This document shows, one piece after another, positions 1-5,552 of a stretch of DNA of 5,766 nt; the stretch's first letter is position 1; every line of letters starts with the position of its first letter. Location: the NCBI GenBank assembly GCA_946481445.1, contig CAMLOA010000153.1, positions 1-5,766 on the forward strand, written 5' to 3'. The translations under genes and the position numbers were made by a program. Source of the stretch: an uncultured Devosia sp. (GTDB lineage: Bacteria; Pseudomonadota; Alphaproteobacteria; Rhizobiales; Devosiaceae). Under the pieces are notes generated by a model, which had not been told where the DNA came from, made no database searches, and saw only the letters and a list, made by a program, of their open reading frames with translations.

Positions 1-218
1 CACATCTGGATATCCTCGCCCAGATGCTTGCCGCGCTTGGTCAGCACAATGCCCAGGGCGGCGCTGGCGATCTCGGCGTCCTCGAAGAACAGCTCATAGA
101 AATCGCCCATGCGATAAAACAGCAGATAGCCCGGATTGACCGCCTTGATCTCGAAATACTGAGCCATCATCGGCGTCAGCACCGGGCCGGAGGCAGAATC
201 GATCGGCGGGTTGTCCAT
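1..218 (-). CDS. mutS: DNA mismatch repair protein MutS, N-terminal part (runs off left edge)
   Basis: MutS binds base mismatches and small loops in newly replicated DNA and starts methyl- or nick-directed repair with MutL; it acts in the cytoplasm on the chromosome. Only the first 72 residues are present, all within the N-terminal mismatch-recognition domain. Visible are [11 protein letters not shown] (residues 15-25), then [17 protein letters not shown] (32-48) and LTKRGKH (59-65). Phe40 and Glu42 in GDFYELF correspond to the Phe-X-Glu mismatch wedge (F36 and E38 in E. coli). The chosen ATG (216-218) gives about four extra residues compared with E. coli. No Shine-Dalgarno-like sequence precedes it. 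The frame stays open upstream to a stop at 294-296, with TTG (276-278) and GTG (279-281) as poor alternative starts, and none of these has a better ribosome site. Identification is near certain; the exact start is less so. The rest of the protein (clamp and ATPase domains) lies beyond the window. Confidence 0.97.
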   Translation of the reverse strand, partial: MDNPPIDSASGPVLTPMMAQYFEIKAVNPGYLLFYRMGDFYELFFEDAEIASAALGIVLTKRGKHLGEDIQM

Positions 219-228
219 CAGGCAAGCA

Positions 229-252
229 GGTCTCGGCAGGGAAGCCGAGACC
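229..252. repeat. Perfect 9-bp inverted repeat in the mutS leader
   Basis: The arms GGTCTCGGC (229-237) and GCCGAGACC (244-252) are exact reverse complements around a 6-base loop. The element sits 10 bases before the mutS start codon. No run of T follows it on either strand, so it does not look like an intrinsic terminator. On the minus strand a weak promoter-like pair lies just upstream: TTGGCA (278-273) and CATAAG (257-252), with a short 15-base spacer, so the palindrome would overlap the transcription start. It could be an operator or a leader hairpin affecting mutS translation. Both roles are inference. Confidence 0.5.
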
Positions 253-315
253 TTATGGGGTTTGCGCCCTGGTGCCAACACTGCCCGGCGGGTTTACCCA
301 GCGTTTGCAGCCTGG

Positions 316-1131
316 CTAGAGTCCCCGAATGACCGAGGCCGGCTCCACCACCTTGCGGTAGAGGTGCCAGGTGGCGTGGCCGAATATGGGCAGCACCACG
401 GCGAGGCCGACAAACAGCGGCAGCGACCCGATGAAGATGCCGGCCCCCACGATGATGCCCCAGGCCAGCATGGGTCCCGGATTGTGCATCACCGCGCGGC
501 AGGAGGTTTCCACCGCGACGAAGGCGCCGACATCGCGGTCGAGCAGCAGCGGAAAGGCGATGACGGTGGTGCAGAGCGTTACCAGGGCGAAGATGGCGCC
601 AAGCATGGTCCCGACGATGACCAGCGTCATTCCGCCGGGCTCGCTCATGACCTGCCCGATCAAGCCGTCGAGCGTGCGCGGCGGCGACGAGCCGAACAGG
701 CTCTCATAGAGCGCCTGCGCTGCCGTCAGCCACAGGGTGAAGAGGACCAGCAGCATCACCCCCAGGGCAGCGATGGACCCGATGGCGGGCGATTTCAGCA
801 CGTCGAATGCGTGCCGCCAGGAGGTATCTTCCCCCAGCTCGCGACGGCGGGAGATCTCATAAAGCCCGATGGCGGCGATCGGCCCCACCAGCGCGAAGCC
901 TCCGATCAGCGGATAGAGCAGCGGCCAGGTGTGATAGCCGTTCATCCACACGGTCAGCACGATGCCGACGATGGGGTAGATCAGCATCAGCATCACATAG
1001 TGGCTGGGCTGTTCCCAGAAATCAGCAATGCCGCGCCGCAGGGCATCGAACAGGTCGGCAAGGGTGATGGTGCGGATAACCGGCATATCGAGCTTGTCGC
1101 CGGCGCCGGTGATGACATGGAACTGGGACAT
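316..1131 (-). CDS. DUF2189 family integral membrane protein
   Basis: This is a predicted inner-membrane protein of 271 residues with no established function; the family (DUF2189) is common in Alphaproteobacteria. After a short cytoplasmic N-terminus containing ITLADLFDALRRGIADF (22-38), hydrophobic segments can be seen at about 45-63, 70-91, 117-139, 168-193 and 221-246. These suggest five or six membrane passes. The loop YEISRRRELGED (91-102) and the C-terminal GHATWHLYRKVVEP (251-264) are, from memory, the family's conserved signatures. The start at 1129-1131 was chosen because GGGAG (1143-1139 on the minus strand) lies 7 bases upstream and the conserved region begins soon after. The frame is open far upstream into the preceding gene, but that extension reads as an arginine- and proline-rich shadow of it. 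The gene lies between the GST-fold gene and mutS on the same strand. Neither neighbour gives a clear clue to its role. Confidence 0.93.
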   Translation of the reverse strand: MSQFHVITGAGDKLDMPVIRTITLADLFDALRRGIADFWEQPSHYVMLMLIYPIVGIVLTVWMNGYHTWPLLYPLIGGFALVGPIAAIGLYEISRRRELGEDTSWRHAFDVLKSPAIGSIAALGVMLLVLFTLWLTAAQALYESLFGSSPPRTLDGLIGQVMSEPGGMTLVIVGTMLGAIFALVTLCTTVIAFPLLLDRDVGAFVAVETSCRAVMHNPGPMLAWGIIVGAGIFIGSLPLFVGLAVVLPIFGHATWHLYRKVVEPASVIRGL

Positions 1132-1146
1132 GGCTGTTCTCCCGCT

Positions 1147-1161
1147 GCCTCTGCCAGAGGC
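1147..1161. repeat. Short inverted repeat before the DUF2189 ribosome site
   Basis: GCCTCT (1147-1152) pairs exactly with AGAGGC (1156-1161) around a 3-base loop. It sits just upstream of the GGGAG ribosome site of the DUF2189 gene, in the 146-base gap after the GST-fold gene. No T-run follows on the minus strand. It could form a small leader hairpin, but a 6-bp stem in high-GC DNA may be chance. Confidence 0.3.
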
Positions 1162-1277
1162 ATCCGCCGCGAAGGCCGGAAGGGGAGAGGGCCATCGTAG
1201 CGAAGCCGTCTGCAACAACAGCAGCTTAGACCCGCGCGACCGGTGCTGTCGCCCCCCAATCGGGGAAAAGTGAAGGC

Positions 1278-1955
1278 CTAGAAATCGAGGTCGGCATAGC
1301 CCTTGTGCGGCGGCATGGCGACGACGCGGTCGTTGAGCAGCGTGCGGAAGGCAGGCCGCGACTTGATGCGCGAATACCAGTCGCGCGTCTCGCCGGCCTT
1401 GGGCCAGTCGATGTCGCCCAGATAGTCGAGGGTGGACAAATGCGCAGCCAGCGCGAAATCGGCCAGGGTCATGGTCTCGCCGCCCAGCCAGGTGCGGTGC
1501 GCCAGCAGCCAGTTGAAATAGAGCATATGCTCGGCAAGGTTCGCCTTGGCGACGCGCAGTACCGCCGGATCGGGTGTCGCGCCCTTCTGGTCGCGCTTGA
1601 CGATCTTTTCTTCGAGCACATAGCGGGTGACTTCGTCGTTGAGCTTGCCCGTCACCCATTCCAGCAGGCGCCACATTTCGGCGCGCGGCCCCGGCTCTGC
1701 CGGCAACAGGCCGGCAATGGCGTCGGGGGCATAGAGATCCTCCACCATATGCAGCGTCGCCAACAGCCCCACCACCGTGACGTCCTCGTCGGTGATGAGA
1801 ATAGGCAGGGTTGCGGCGGGGTTGATCTCGAGCAGGTCAGCCGTGCGCAACCAGGGCTTGATCTCCTGCATGTCCAGCGGAACACCATACTCGGCACACA
1901 TCAGGCGGATCAGCCGCGATGACGGATCGAGTGGGTGGTGGAGCAGGCTCGGCAT
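1278..1955 (-). CDS. fzlA: GST-fold protein, probable FzlA-type FtsZ-binding division protein
   Basis: The protein has 225 residues with a thioredoxin-like N-terminal domain (about 1-75) and an all-helical GST C-terminal domain (about 88-205). The N-terminus LLHHPLDPSSRLIRL (4-18) and the cis-proline loop NPAATLPIL (45-53) fit the fold. The usual Glu-Ser pair that holds glutathione after the cis-proline loop is not seen: the region reads VVGLLATLHMVEDLY (61-75). This argues against an ordinary glutathione transferase. From memory, alphaproteobacterial FzlA is a GST-fold protein that binds and curves FtsZ filaments and sets the constriction rate. It shares the HPLDPxSR start, a Trp after Pro near residue 35 (here KPW, 33-35) and a conserved C-terminal tail, here YADLDF (220-225). 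FzlA assignment is likely but made without alignment; the fallback is 'glutathione S-transferase family protein'. The ATG at 1953-1955 lacks a strong ribosome site. The gene diverges from uppP, another envelope-growth gene. Confidence 0.9.
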   Translation of the reverse strand: MPSLLHHPLDPSSRLIRLMCAEYGVPLDMQEIKPWLRTADLLEINPAATLPILITDEDVTVVGLLATLHMVEDLYAPDAIAGLLPAEPGPRAEMWRLLEWVTGKLNDEVTRYVLEEKIVKRDQKGATPDPAVLRVAKANLAEHMLYFNWLLAHRTWLGGETMTLADFALAAHLSTLDYLGDIDWPKAGETRDWYSRIKSRPAFRTLLNDRVVAMPPHKGYADLDF

Positions 1956-2074
1956 TGGACGCTCGTTTCACAGATTTTAGGGGCGACATCCGGACCCGCC
2001 GCCTTGGCGGGCGCTGCGAACACGGCTAGAGGATTGCCGGATTTTCGGCCCTTTGGATTGAATTAGGGGATCAG
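1956..2074. promoter_or_regulatory. Divergent intergenic region between fzlA-like gene and uppP
   Basis: This gap must hold the start signals for both genes. It contains a perfect 6-bp inverted repeat, CCCGCC (1995-2000) and GGCGGG (2006-2011), around a 5-base loop. The uppP ribosome site AGGGGA (2065-2070) lies 4 bases before its ATG. A TAAAAT box (minus strand, 1979-1974) resembles a -10 element for the leftward gene, but no -35 sits at the right distance. On the plus strand TTGGCG (2004-2009) with CTAGAG (2026-2031) is a weak promoter candidate. Only the divergent arrangement and the ribosome site are secure. Confidence 0.4.
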
Positions 2075-2887
2075 ATGAACGCCGATCAAGGTCTTTTTGT
2101 GCCCCTGGTGCTGGGAATTCTGGAAGGGCTTACCGAATTCCTGCCGGTCAGTTCCACCGGCCACCTGCTGCTGGCCGGGCATTTCTTCGGGCTGACGCAG
2201 CCGGCGACCTTCATCGTTCTGATCCAGCTCGGGGCGATCCTGGCCATCGTCACCATCTATTTCGCCCGGCTCGGTACACTGATCCGCGATGCCCTGACCG
2301 GAAAGGCCTATGCCTGGCGCTTCGCGCTGGCGGTCATCCTGGCCTGCCTGCCTGCCGTGGCCGCCGGCGTGCTGCTGCGCGATTTCATCCAGGGCGCGCT
2401 GTGGGAATCCCCGATGACGATCTGCATCTCGCTGATCGTGGGCGGGGTGGTGCTGCTGGCGGTCGACCGCATGCCCAAGCGCGAGACCTATGACGACATC
2501 TACCGGTTCCCGCTCCATCTGGCTCTGATCGTGGGACTGTTCCAGATGCTGAGCCTCATTCCGGGCGTGTCGCGTTCGGGCGCCACCGTTGTGGGCGGCA
2601 TGCTGCTCGGCGCCAGCAAGCGCGCCGCGGCCGAATTCACGTTCTTCGTGGCGCTGCCCATCATGGTGGGCGCCTTCGGCTACGATCTCTACAAGAGCCG
2701 GGACCTGATCGACACTTCCATCGCGCTCAGCGTGGCCATCGGCTTTGCCGCGGCCTTCGTCTCGGGGGCACTGGTCGTCAAGTACCTGCTCGACTTCGTC
2801 AGCCGCCACGGTTTCGCACCCTTTGCCTGGTGGCGCATCATCGTTGGTGGTGCCGGGCTGATCGCCCTGCTGCTGATGGGCGGCTGA
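2075..2887 (+). CDS. uppP: Undecaprenyl-diphosphate phosphatase UppP (BacA family)
   Basis: UppP removes a phosphate from undecaprenyl diphosphate at the inner membrane, regenerating the lipid carrier for peptidoglycan and other envelope polymers; extra copies can give bacitracin resistance. The 270 residues match the family length and are hydrophobic throughout, with about eight likely membrane segments. The first catalytic motif LEGLTEFLPVSSTGH (16-30) carries Glu17, Glu21, Ser27 and His30, at the same positions as in E. coli. The second motif PGVSRSGAT (163-171) carries Arg167, matching the essential E. coli Arg174. EFTFFVALPIM (187-197) is a further conserved segment. The start has a good AGGGGA ribosome site. 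The gene is alone on its strand: it diverges from the FzlA-like gene and converges with lolA, with 4 bases between stop codons. No terminator hairpin is visible in that gap. Confidence 0.98.
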   Translation: MNADQGLFVPLVLGILEGLTEFLPVSSTGHLLLAGHFFGLTQPATFIVLIQLGAILAIVTIYFARLGTLIRDALTGKAYAWRFALAVILACLPAVAAGVLLRDFIQGALWESPMTICISLIVGGVVLLAVDRMPKRETYDDIYRFPLHLALIVGLFQMLSLIPGVSRSGATVVGGMLLGASKRAAAEFTFFVALPIMVGAFGYDLYKSRDLIDTSIALSVAIGFAAAFVSGALVVKYLLDFVSRHGFAPFAWWRIIVGGAGLIALLLMGG

Positions 2888-2891
2888 CCGC

Positions 2892-3515
2892 TTACTGCTC
2901 GACGGCCGAATAGGTCGCCGGAATGGAGAAGAAGGCGGGCGGGATGCGCACGTCCTTTTCCACATCGTAGAGCGAGAAGGTGAGCTCGGCCCCGCTGGGT
3001 TCCACCAGCGTCCATTGCGCCAGGTCCAGCGTCGCTGTGTCGAAAATCAGCGAAACCTGCACCGTGCCGGCCACCGTCTCGTCGATGACGGTGATCGACA
3101 TGTAGCCGTCGCTGGTGGTCACATCGACCACGTTGGCATCGAGCAGGTTGATGTTGTCGCCCAGGAACTGGCGGAGCGGGATGGAATCCTGCGGATAGGC
3201 GTAATAGGTCTCGTCGCGCCGGTTGAGCACATAGAAGCCGCGGCCGACCGAGACGATTTCCTCGCGGCTGGGCGGCGCGTAGCGGAAGGCGATCTTGTTA
3301 GGGCGTTCCAGGAAGAAGGTGCCCTCGGTTCGCCCGCCATTGGTGTCGATCTGCAGGAAGCGCCCGGCCATGGAGCGGATGGCCGTATTGTGCGCGCCGA
3401 TATTGGCGATGAGCTGCTGCTCTTCGGGGGTGAGGGCGCGATTGAGCGCCAGGCTCGGAACGGACAAGGCCAGTGCGGCGGAAAGGCCGAGCAGCAAGGC
3501 GTCGCGGCGAATCAT
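2892..3515 (-). CDS. lolA: Outer-membrane lipoprotein carrier protein, LolA family
   Basis: LolA is the periplasmic chaperone that takes lipoproteins released by the LolCDE transporter and carries them to the outer membrane. The product has 207 residues. It begins with a signal peptide: MIRR, then a hydrophobic stretch (about 6-19) and a likely cleavage near PSLA (20-23). The core GRFLQIDTNGG (51-61), EGTFFLERPNKIAFRY (64-79) and APPS (80-83) is the typical LolA strand pattern, in which a short glycine-containing turn leads into a GTF...RP..RW/FRY segment. DETYYAYPQDSIPL (101-114) and the C-terminal PPAFFSIP (192-199) also fit. The start at 3513-3515 was chosen because it places the signal peptide at the N-terminus; GGGGA lies about 10 bases upstream. 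The frame is open further up to 3662, but that extension would bury the signal sequence. The gene stands alone on its strand here, diverging from the small exported protein gene. Confidence 0.92.
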   Translation of the reverse strand: MIRRDALLLGLSAALALSVPSLALNRALTPEEQQLIANIGAHNTAIRSMAGRFLQIDTNGGRTEGTFFLERPNKIAFRYAPPSREEIVSVGRGFYVLNRRDETYYAYPQDSIPLRQFLGDNINLLDANVVDVTTSDGYMSITVIDETVAGTVQVSLIFDTATLDLAQWTLVEPSGAELTFSLYDVEKDVRIPPAFFSIPATYSAVEQ

Positions 3516-3634
3516 GGAAGGATGGTCCCCGGCTGTTGGTTGGGTATAGGCTAACCTAGAAAGCAATTGCGGCAACAGGTGGTTCCCGCCATTCAGGTGC
3601 CGTACAGGTTCGAGCCGGAACGAGGGAGAAGGCC
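3516..3634. promoter_or_regulatory. Divergent intergenic region between lolA and the small exported protein gene
   Basis: This gap separates two outward-pointing genes and so should contain both promoters. The rightward gene has a clear ribosome site, GGGAG at 3624-3628, 6 bases before its ATG. Near the middle the sequence is locally AT-richer (3541-3570), with TATAGG (3545-3550) and a small TAGG-CTAA-CCTA hairpin (3547-3558). No -35/-10 pair with normal spacing was found on either strand, so exact promoters are not called. Confidence 0.35.
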
Positions 3635-3943
3635 ATGGGACGATCGACGTGGGTGGGCGCACTGGTTCTGGCAGGGACCCTGCCGGCGCTGGCGGCGCTG
3701 CCGCCGCATTATCAGCGGCAGAACGAGCTGGAGGCCATCATTGCCCACGTGATCGAGGAATTCGGCATCGACCACCCGATCGACTCCATCGTCATGCAGG
3801 ACACCGATTTCTACAAGGTCATCAGCGGGGACTGCCACATGGAGGTGGTCATCGTCGACGTGCCGCCAGAGCCCAATGCCGAGCCGATCACCGGGCCCCG
3901 CCAGTTTGCCGTGGAATCGGGTCCGCTGGTCTGCATGGAGTGA
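3635..3943 (+). CDS. Small hypothetical exported protein
   Basis: I do not recognise this 102-residue protein. It starts with a plausible signal peptide: Arg3, a hydrophobic stretch at about 6-20, and likely cleavage after ALA (18-20). That would leave a mature periplasmic or secreted protein of about 82 residues. The mature part has one predicted helix (NELEAIIAHVIEEFG, 30-44), then a probable strand pair around MEVVIVDVPPEP (69-80). It holds two cysteines, Cys67 and Cys100, the latter two residues from the C-terminus, which could form a disulfide after export. The ribosome site GGGAG is strong and well placed. The opposite-strand reading frame here is histidine- and aspartate-rich and has no such signals, so the plus strand is the real one. 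The stop lies 4 bases before the glucosidase start, implying co-transcription and perhaps translational coupling. A periplasmic product beside a cytoplasmic sugar enzyme has no obvious functional link. Confidence 0.82.
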   Translation: MGRSTWVGALVLAGTLPALAALPPHYQRQNELEAIIAHVIEEFGIDHPIDSIVMQDTDFYKVISGDCHMEVVIVDVPPEPNAEPITGPRQFAVESGPLVCME

Positions 3944-3947
3944 GGCC

Positions 3948-5552
3948 ATGACGCTCGGCAACCTTTGGTGGCGTGGCGGCGTGGTCTATGAAATCTACCC
4001 CCGCTCGTTCCGTGACAGCAATGGCGACGGGATCGGCGACCTGGCCGGCATTACCAGTCAGCTCGGCTATGTGGCCGATCTGGGAGCCGATGCCATCTGG
4101 ATCACCCCGTTCTTCAAGTCGCCCATGGCCGATTTCGGCTATGACGTGGCCGACTACCGGGCGGTGGATCCGATCTTCGGCACGCTGGCCGATTTCGACG
4201 CGCTGGTGGCCCAGGCGCACCGGCTTGGCCTCAAGGTGCTGGTGGACTACGTCATCAGCCACACTTCGGACCAGCATCCCTGGTTCGTCGAGAGCCGCTC
4301 CAGCCGCGACAATCCCAAGGCCGACTGGTATGTCTGGGCCGACCGCAAACCCGATGGCGGACCGCCCAACAACTGGCTCTCGGTGTTCGGAGGACCGAGC
4401 TGGCAATGGGACACGCGGCGGCGGCAATATTTCCTGCACAACTTCCTCGTGCAGCAGCCCGACCTGAACGTGCACAACCCGGCCGTTCAGGACGCCATCC
4501 TGGGCGAGATGGAGTTCTGGCTGGCCCGGGGCGTCGACGGTTTCCGGCTCGATGCGCTCAACTTTTCGATGCATGACCGGCAGTTGCGCGACAATCCGCC
4601 TTCGCCGCATCCGGAAACCTCCGAGCAGCCGCTCTCAAACCCCTATGCTTATCAGAAGCACCTGTTCGACAAGAGCCAGCCGGAGCTGCCCGATTTTCTT
4701 AGGCGCATCCGCGCCTTGCTCGACCGGCATGGCGCCACCACCACCAGCCTGGCCGAAATCGGTGACGATGCCGAACTGACGCTCAAGCTGATGAACCAGT
4801 ATGCGGGCGGGACCGACCGCATCCACATGTCCTATGGCTTCGATTTCCTCAGCAGCACGTTCACGCCGGCCCATTTCGCCGAGACGATCCGGCGCTACCA
4901 GGCCGGTGCCGCCAACAGCTGGCCCTGCTGGGCGTTTTCCAACCACGATTGCATGCGCCACGCCAGCCGCTGGGCGAAGCCCGGCCAGTCCATGGCTGCA
5001 GTGGCCCGTCTGGCCGCCGCCCTGCTGCTGAGCCTGCGCGGCTCGATCTGCCTCTACCAGGGCGAGGAACTGGGCCTGCCCGAGGCCGATATTGCCTTCG
5101 AGGACCTGCAGGATCCCGCCGGCAAAACCTTCTGGCCGGACTACAAGGGCCGCGACGGCTGCCGCACGCCGTTTCCCTGGGATGGCTCCATGGACAATGC
5201 CGGCTTCGGCAAGGGCAAGCCGTGGTTGCCGGTCAGTCCGGTGCACGCAACGATGGGCGTTGCCCAGCAGGTGGGCGATGCCGGGGCGGTGCTCACATTC
5301 TACAAGCGCGCCATCGCGGCGCGGAAGGCCAGCCGCTCCCTGCTTGAAGGCGAACTGGAGATTGTCGATGTGCGTCCCGATGTGCTGGTGCTGGAGCGCC
5401 GGCATGGCAACGAGGTCGTGACCTGCGCCTTCAATTTTGCCGACGTCCCGGTCGCGGTCGACCTGGCCGCGGGGGACGTGCTGCTGTCCGATGGCACCAG
5501 TGCAGGCAGCGAGCTGGCGCCGCTCGGCTTTGTCTGGCTCAGGCGCCTCTAG
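3948..5552 (+). CDS. aglA: Alpha-glucosidase, glycoside hydrolase family 13 (AglA-like)
   Basis: This 534-residue retaining hydrolase should release glucose from short alpha-glucosides such as maltose, sucrose or trehalose-like sugars. No signal peptide is present, so it is cytoplasmic. The N-terminus WWRGGVVYEIYPRSF (7-21) and the calcium-type loop DSNGDGIGD (23-31) begin the TIM barrel. Conserved regions: I, DYVISHTSD (100-108); V, QPDLN (170-174), typical of the oligo-1,6-glucosidase group; II, GFRLDALNF (198-206), nucleophile Asp202; III, SLAEIGDD (267-274), acid/base Glu270; IV, FSNHD (330-334), with Asp334 as transition-state stabiliser. Region I has Ser104 where most GH13 enzymes have Asn; from memory this is usual in the rhizobial/Halomonas type (GH13_23). 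Ala203 after the nucleophile, instead of Val, suggests alpha-1,4 preference. The start ATG (3948-3950) follows GGAG (3937-3940) inside the previous gene; a longer frame from 3876 would add a non-homologous leader. No sugar transporter or regulator of the agl type is seen, so the symbol is tentative. Confidence 0.96.
   Translation: MTLGNLWWRGGVVYEIYPRSFRDSNGDGIGDLAGITSQLGYVADLGADAIWITPFFKSPMADFGYDVADYRAVDPIFGTLADFDALVAQAHRLGLKVLVDYVISHTSDQHPWFVESRSSRDNPKADWYVWADRKPDGGPPNNWLSVFGGPSWQWDTRRRQYFLHNFLVQQPDLNVHNPAVQDAILGEMEFWLARGVDGFRLDALNFSMHDRQLRDNPPSPHPETSEQPLSNPYAYQKHLFDKSQPELPDFLRRIRALLDRHGATTTSLAEIGDDAELTLKLMNQYAGGTDRIHMSYGFDFLSSTFTPAHFAETIRRYQAGAANSWPCWAFSNHDCMRHASRWAKPGQSMAAVARLAAALLLSLRGSICLYQGEELGLPEADIAFEDLQDPAGKTFWPDYKGRDGCRTPFPWDGSMDNAGFGKGKPWLPVSPVHATMGVAQQVGDAGAVLTFYKRAIAARKASRSLLEGELEIVDVRPDVLVLERRHGNEVVTCAFNFADVPVAVDLAAGDVLLSDGTSAGSELAPLGFVWLRRL

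Noticed and set aside
211..1200. 329-residue open frame on the plus strand covering the DUF2189 gene
   Set aside because: Low-complexity Gly/His/Asp/Arg composition typical of antisense frames in high-GC DNA; the minus strand encodes a clear membrane protein.
1194..1222. TACGAT (minus strand) as a -10 box for the DUF2189 gene
   Set aside because: No -35 hexamer at 16-18 bases matches better than chance.
1247..1271. CCCCAATCGGGG followed by AAAA after the GST-fold gene, considered as a terminator
   Set aside because: Reading leftward from the GST-fold gene the T-run comes before the hairpin and not after it, and no plus-strand gene ends here; the stem is only 4 bp.
1132..1674. N-terminal extension of the DUF2189 frame, giving a 452-residue protein
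   Set aside because: The extra part overlaps the GST-fold gene in another frame and reads as Arg/Pro/Ala-rich noise; a good ribosome site precedes the start at 1131.
2063..2965. 300-residue open frame on the minus strand covering uppP
   Set aside because: It is a shadow of uppP: rich in His, Gln, Asp and Arg, no ribosome site or domain, and uppP has full catalytic motifs on the plus strand.
3509..3513. GAATC (GANTC, CcrM methylation-type site) overlapping the lolA start codon
   Set aside because: Several GANTC sites are scattered through genes in the window, so one at a start codon is not significant by itself.
3876..3947. Upstream start for the glucosidase, adding 24 residues
   Set aside because: The added leader overlaps the small gene, has no homology to the family N-terminus, and the internal ATG at 3948 has GGAG 7 bases upstream.
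3593..3961. 122-residue minus-strand frame opposite the small exported protein
   Set aside because: His/Asp-rich with no ribosome site; the plus-strand frame has a signal peptide and a strong ribosome site.
4635..5405. 256-residue open frame on the minus strand inside the glucosidase gene
   Set aside because: Shadow frame without domain or start signals, opposite a GH13 enzyme with all catalytic regions intact.
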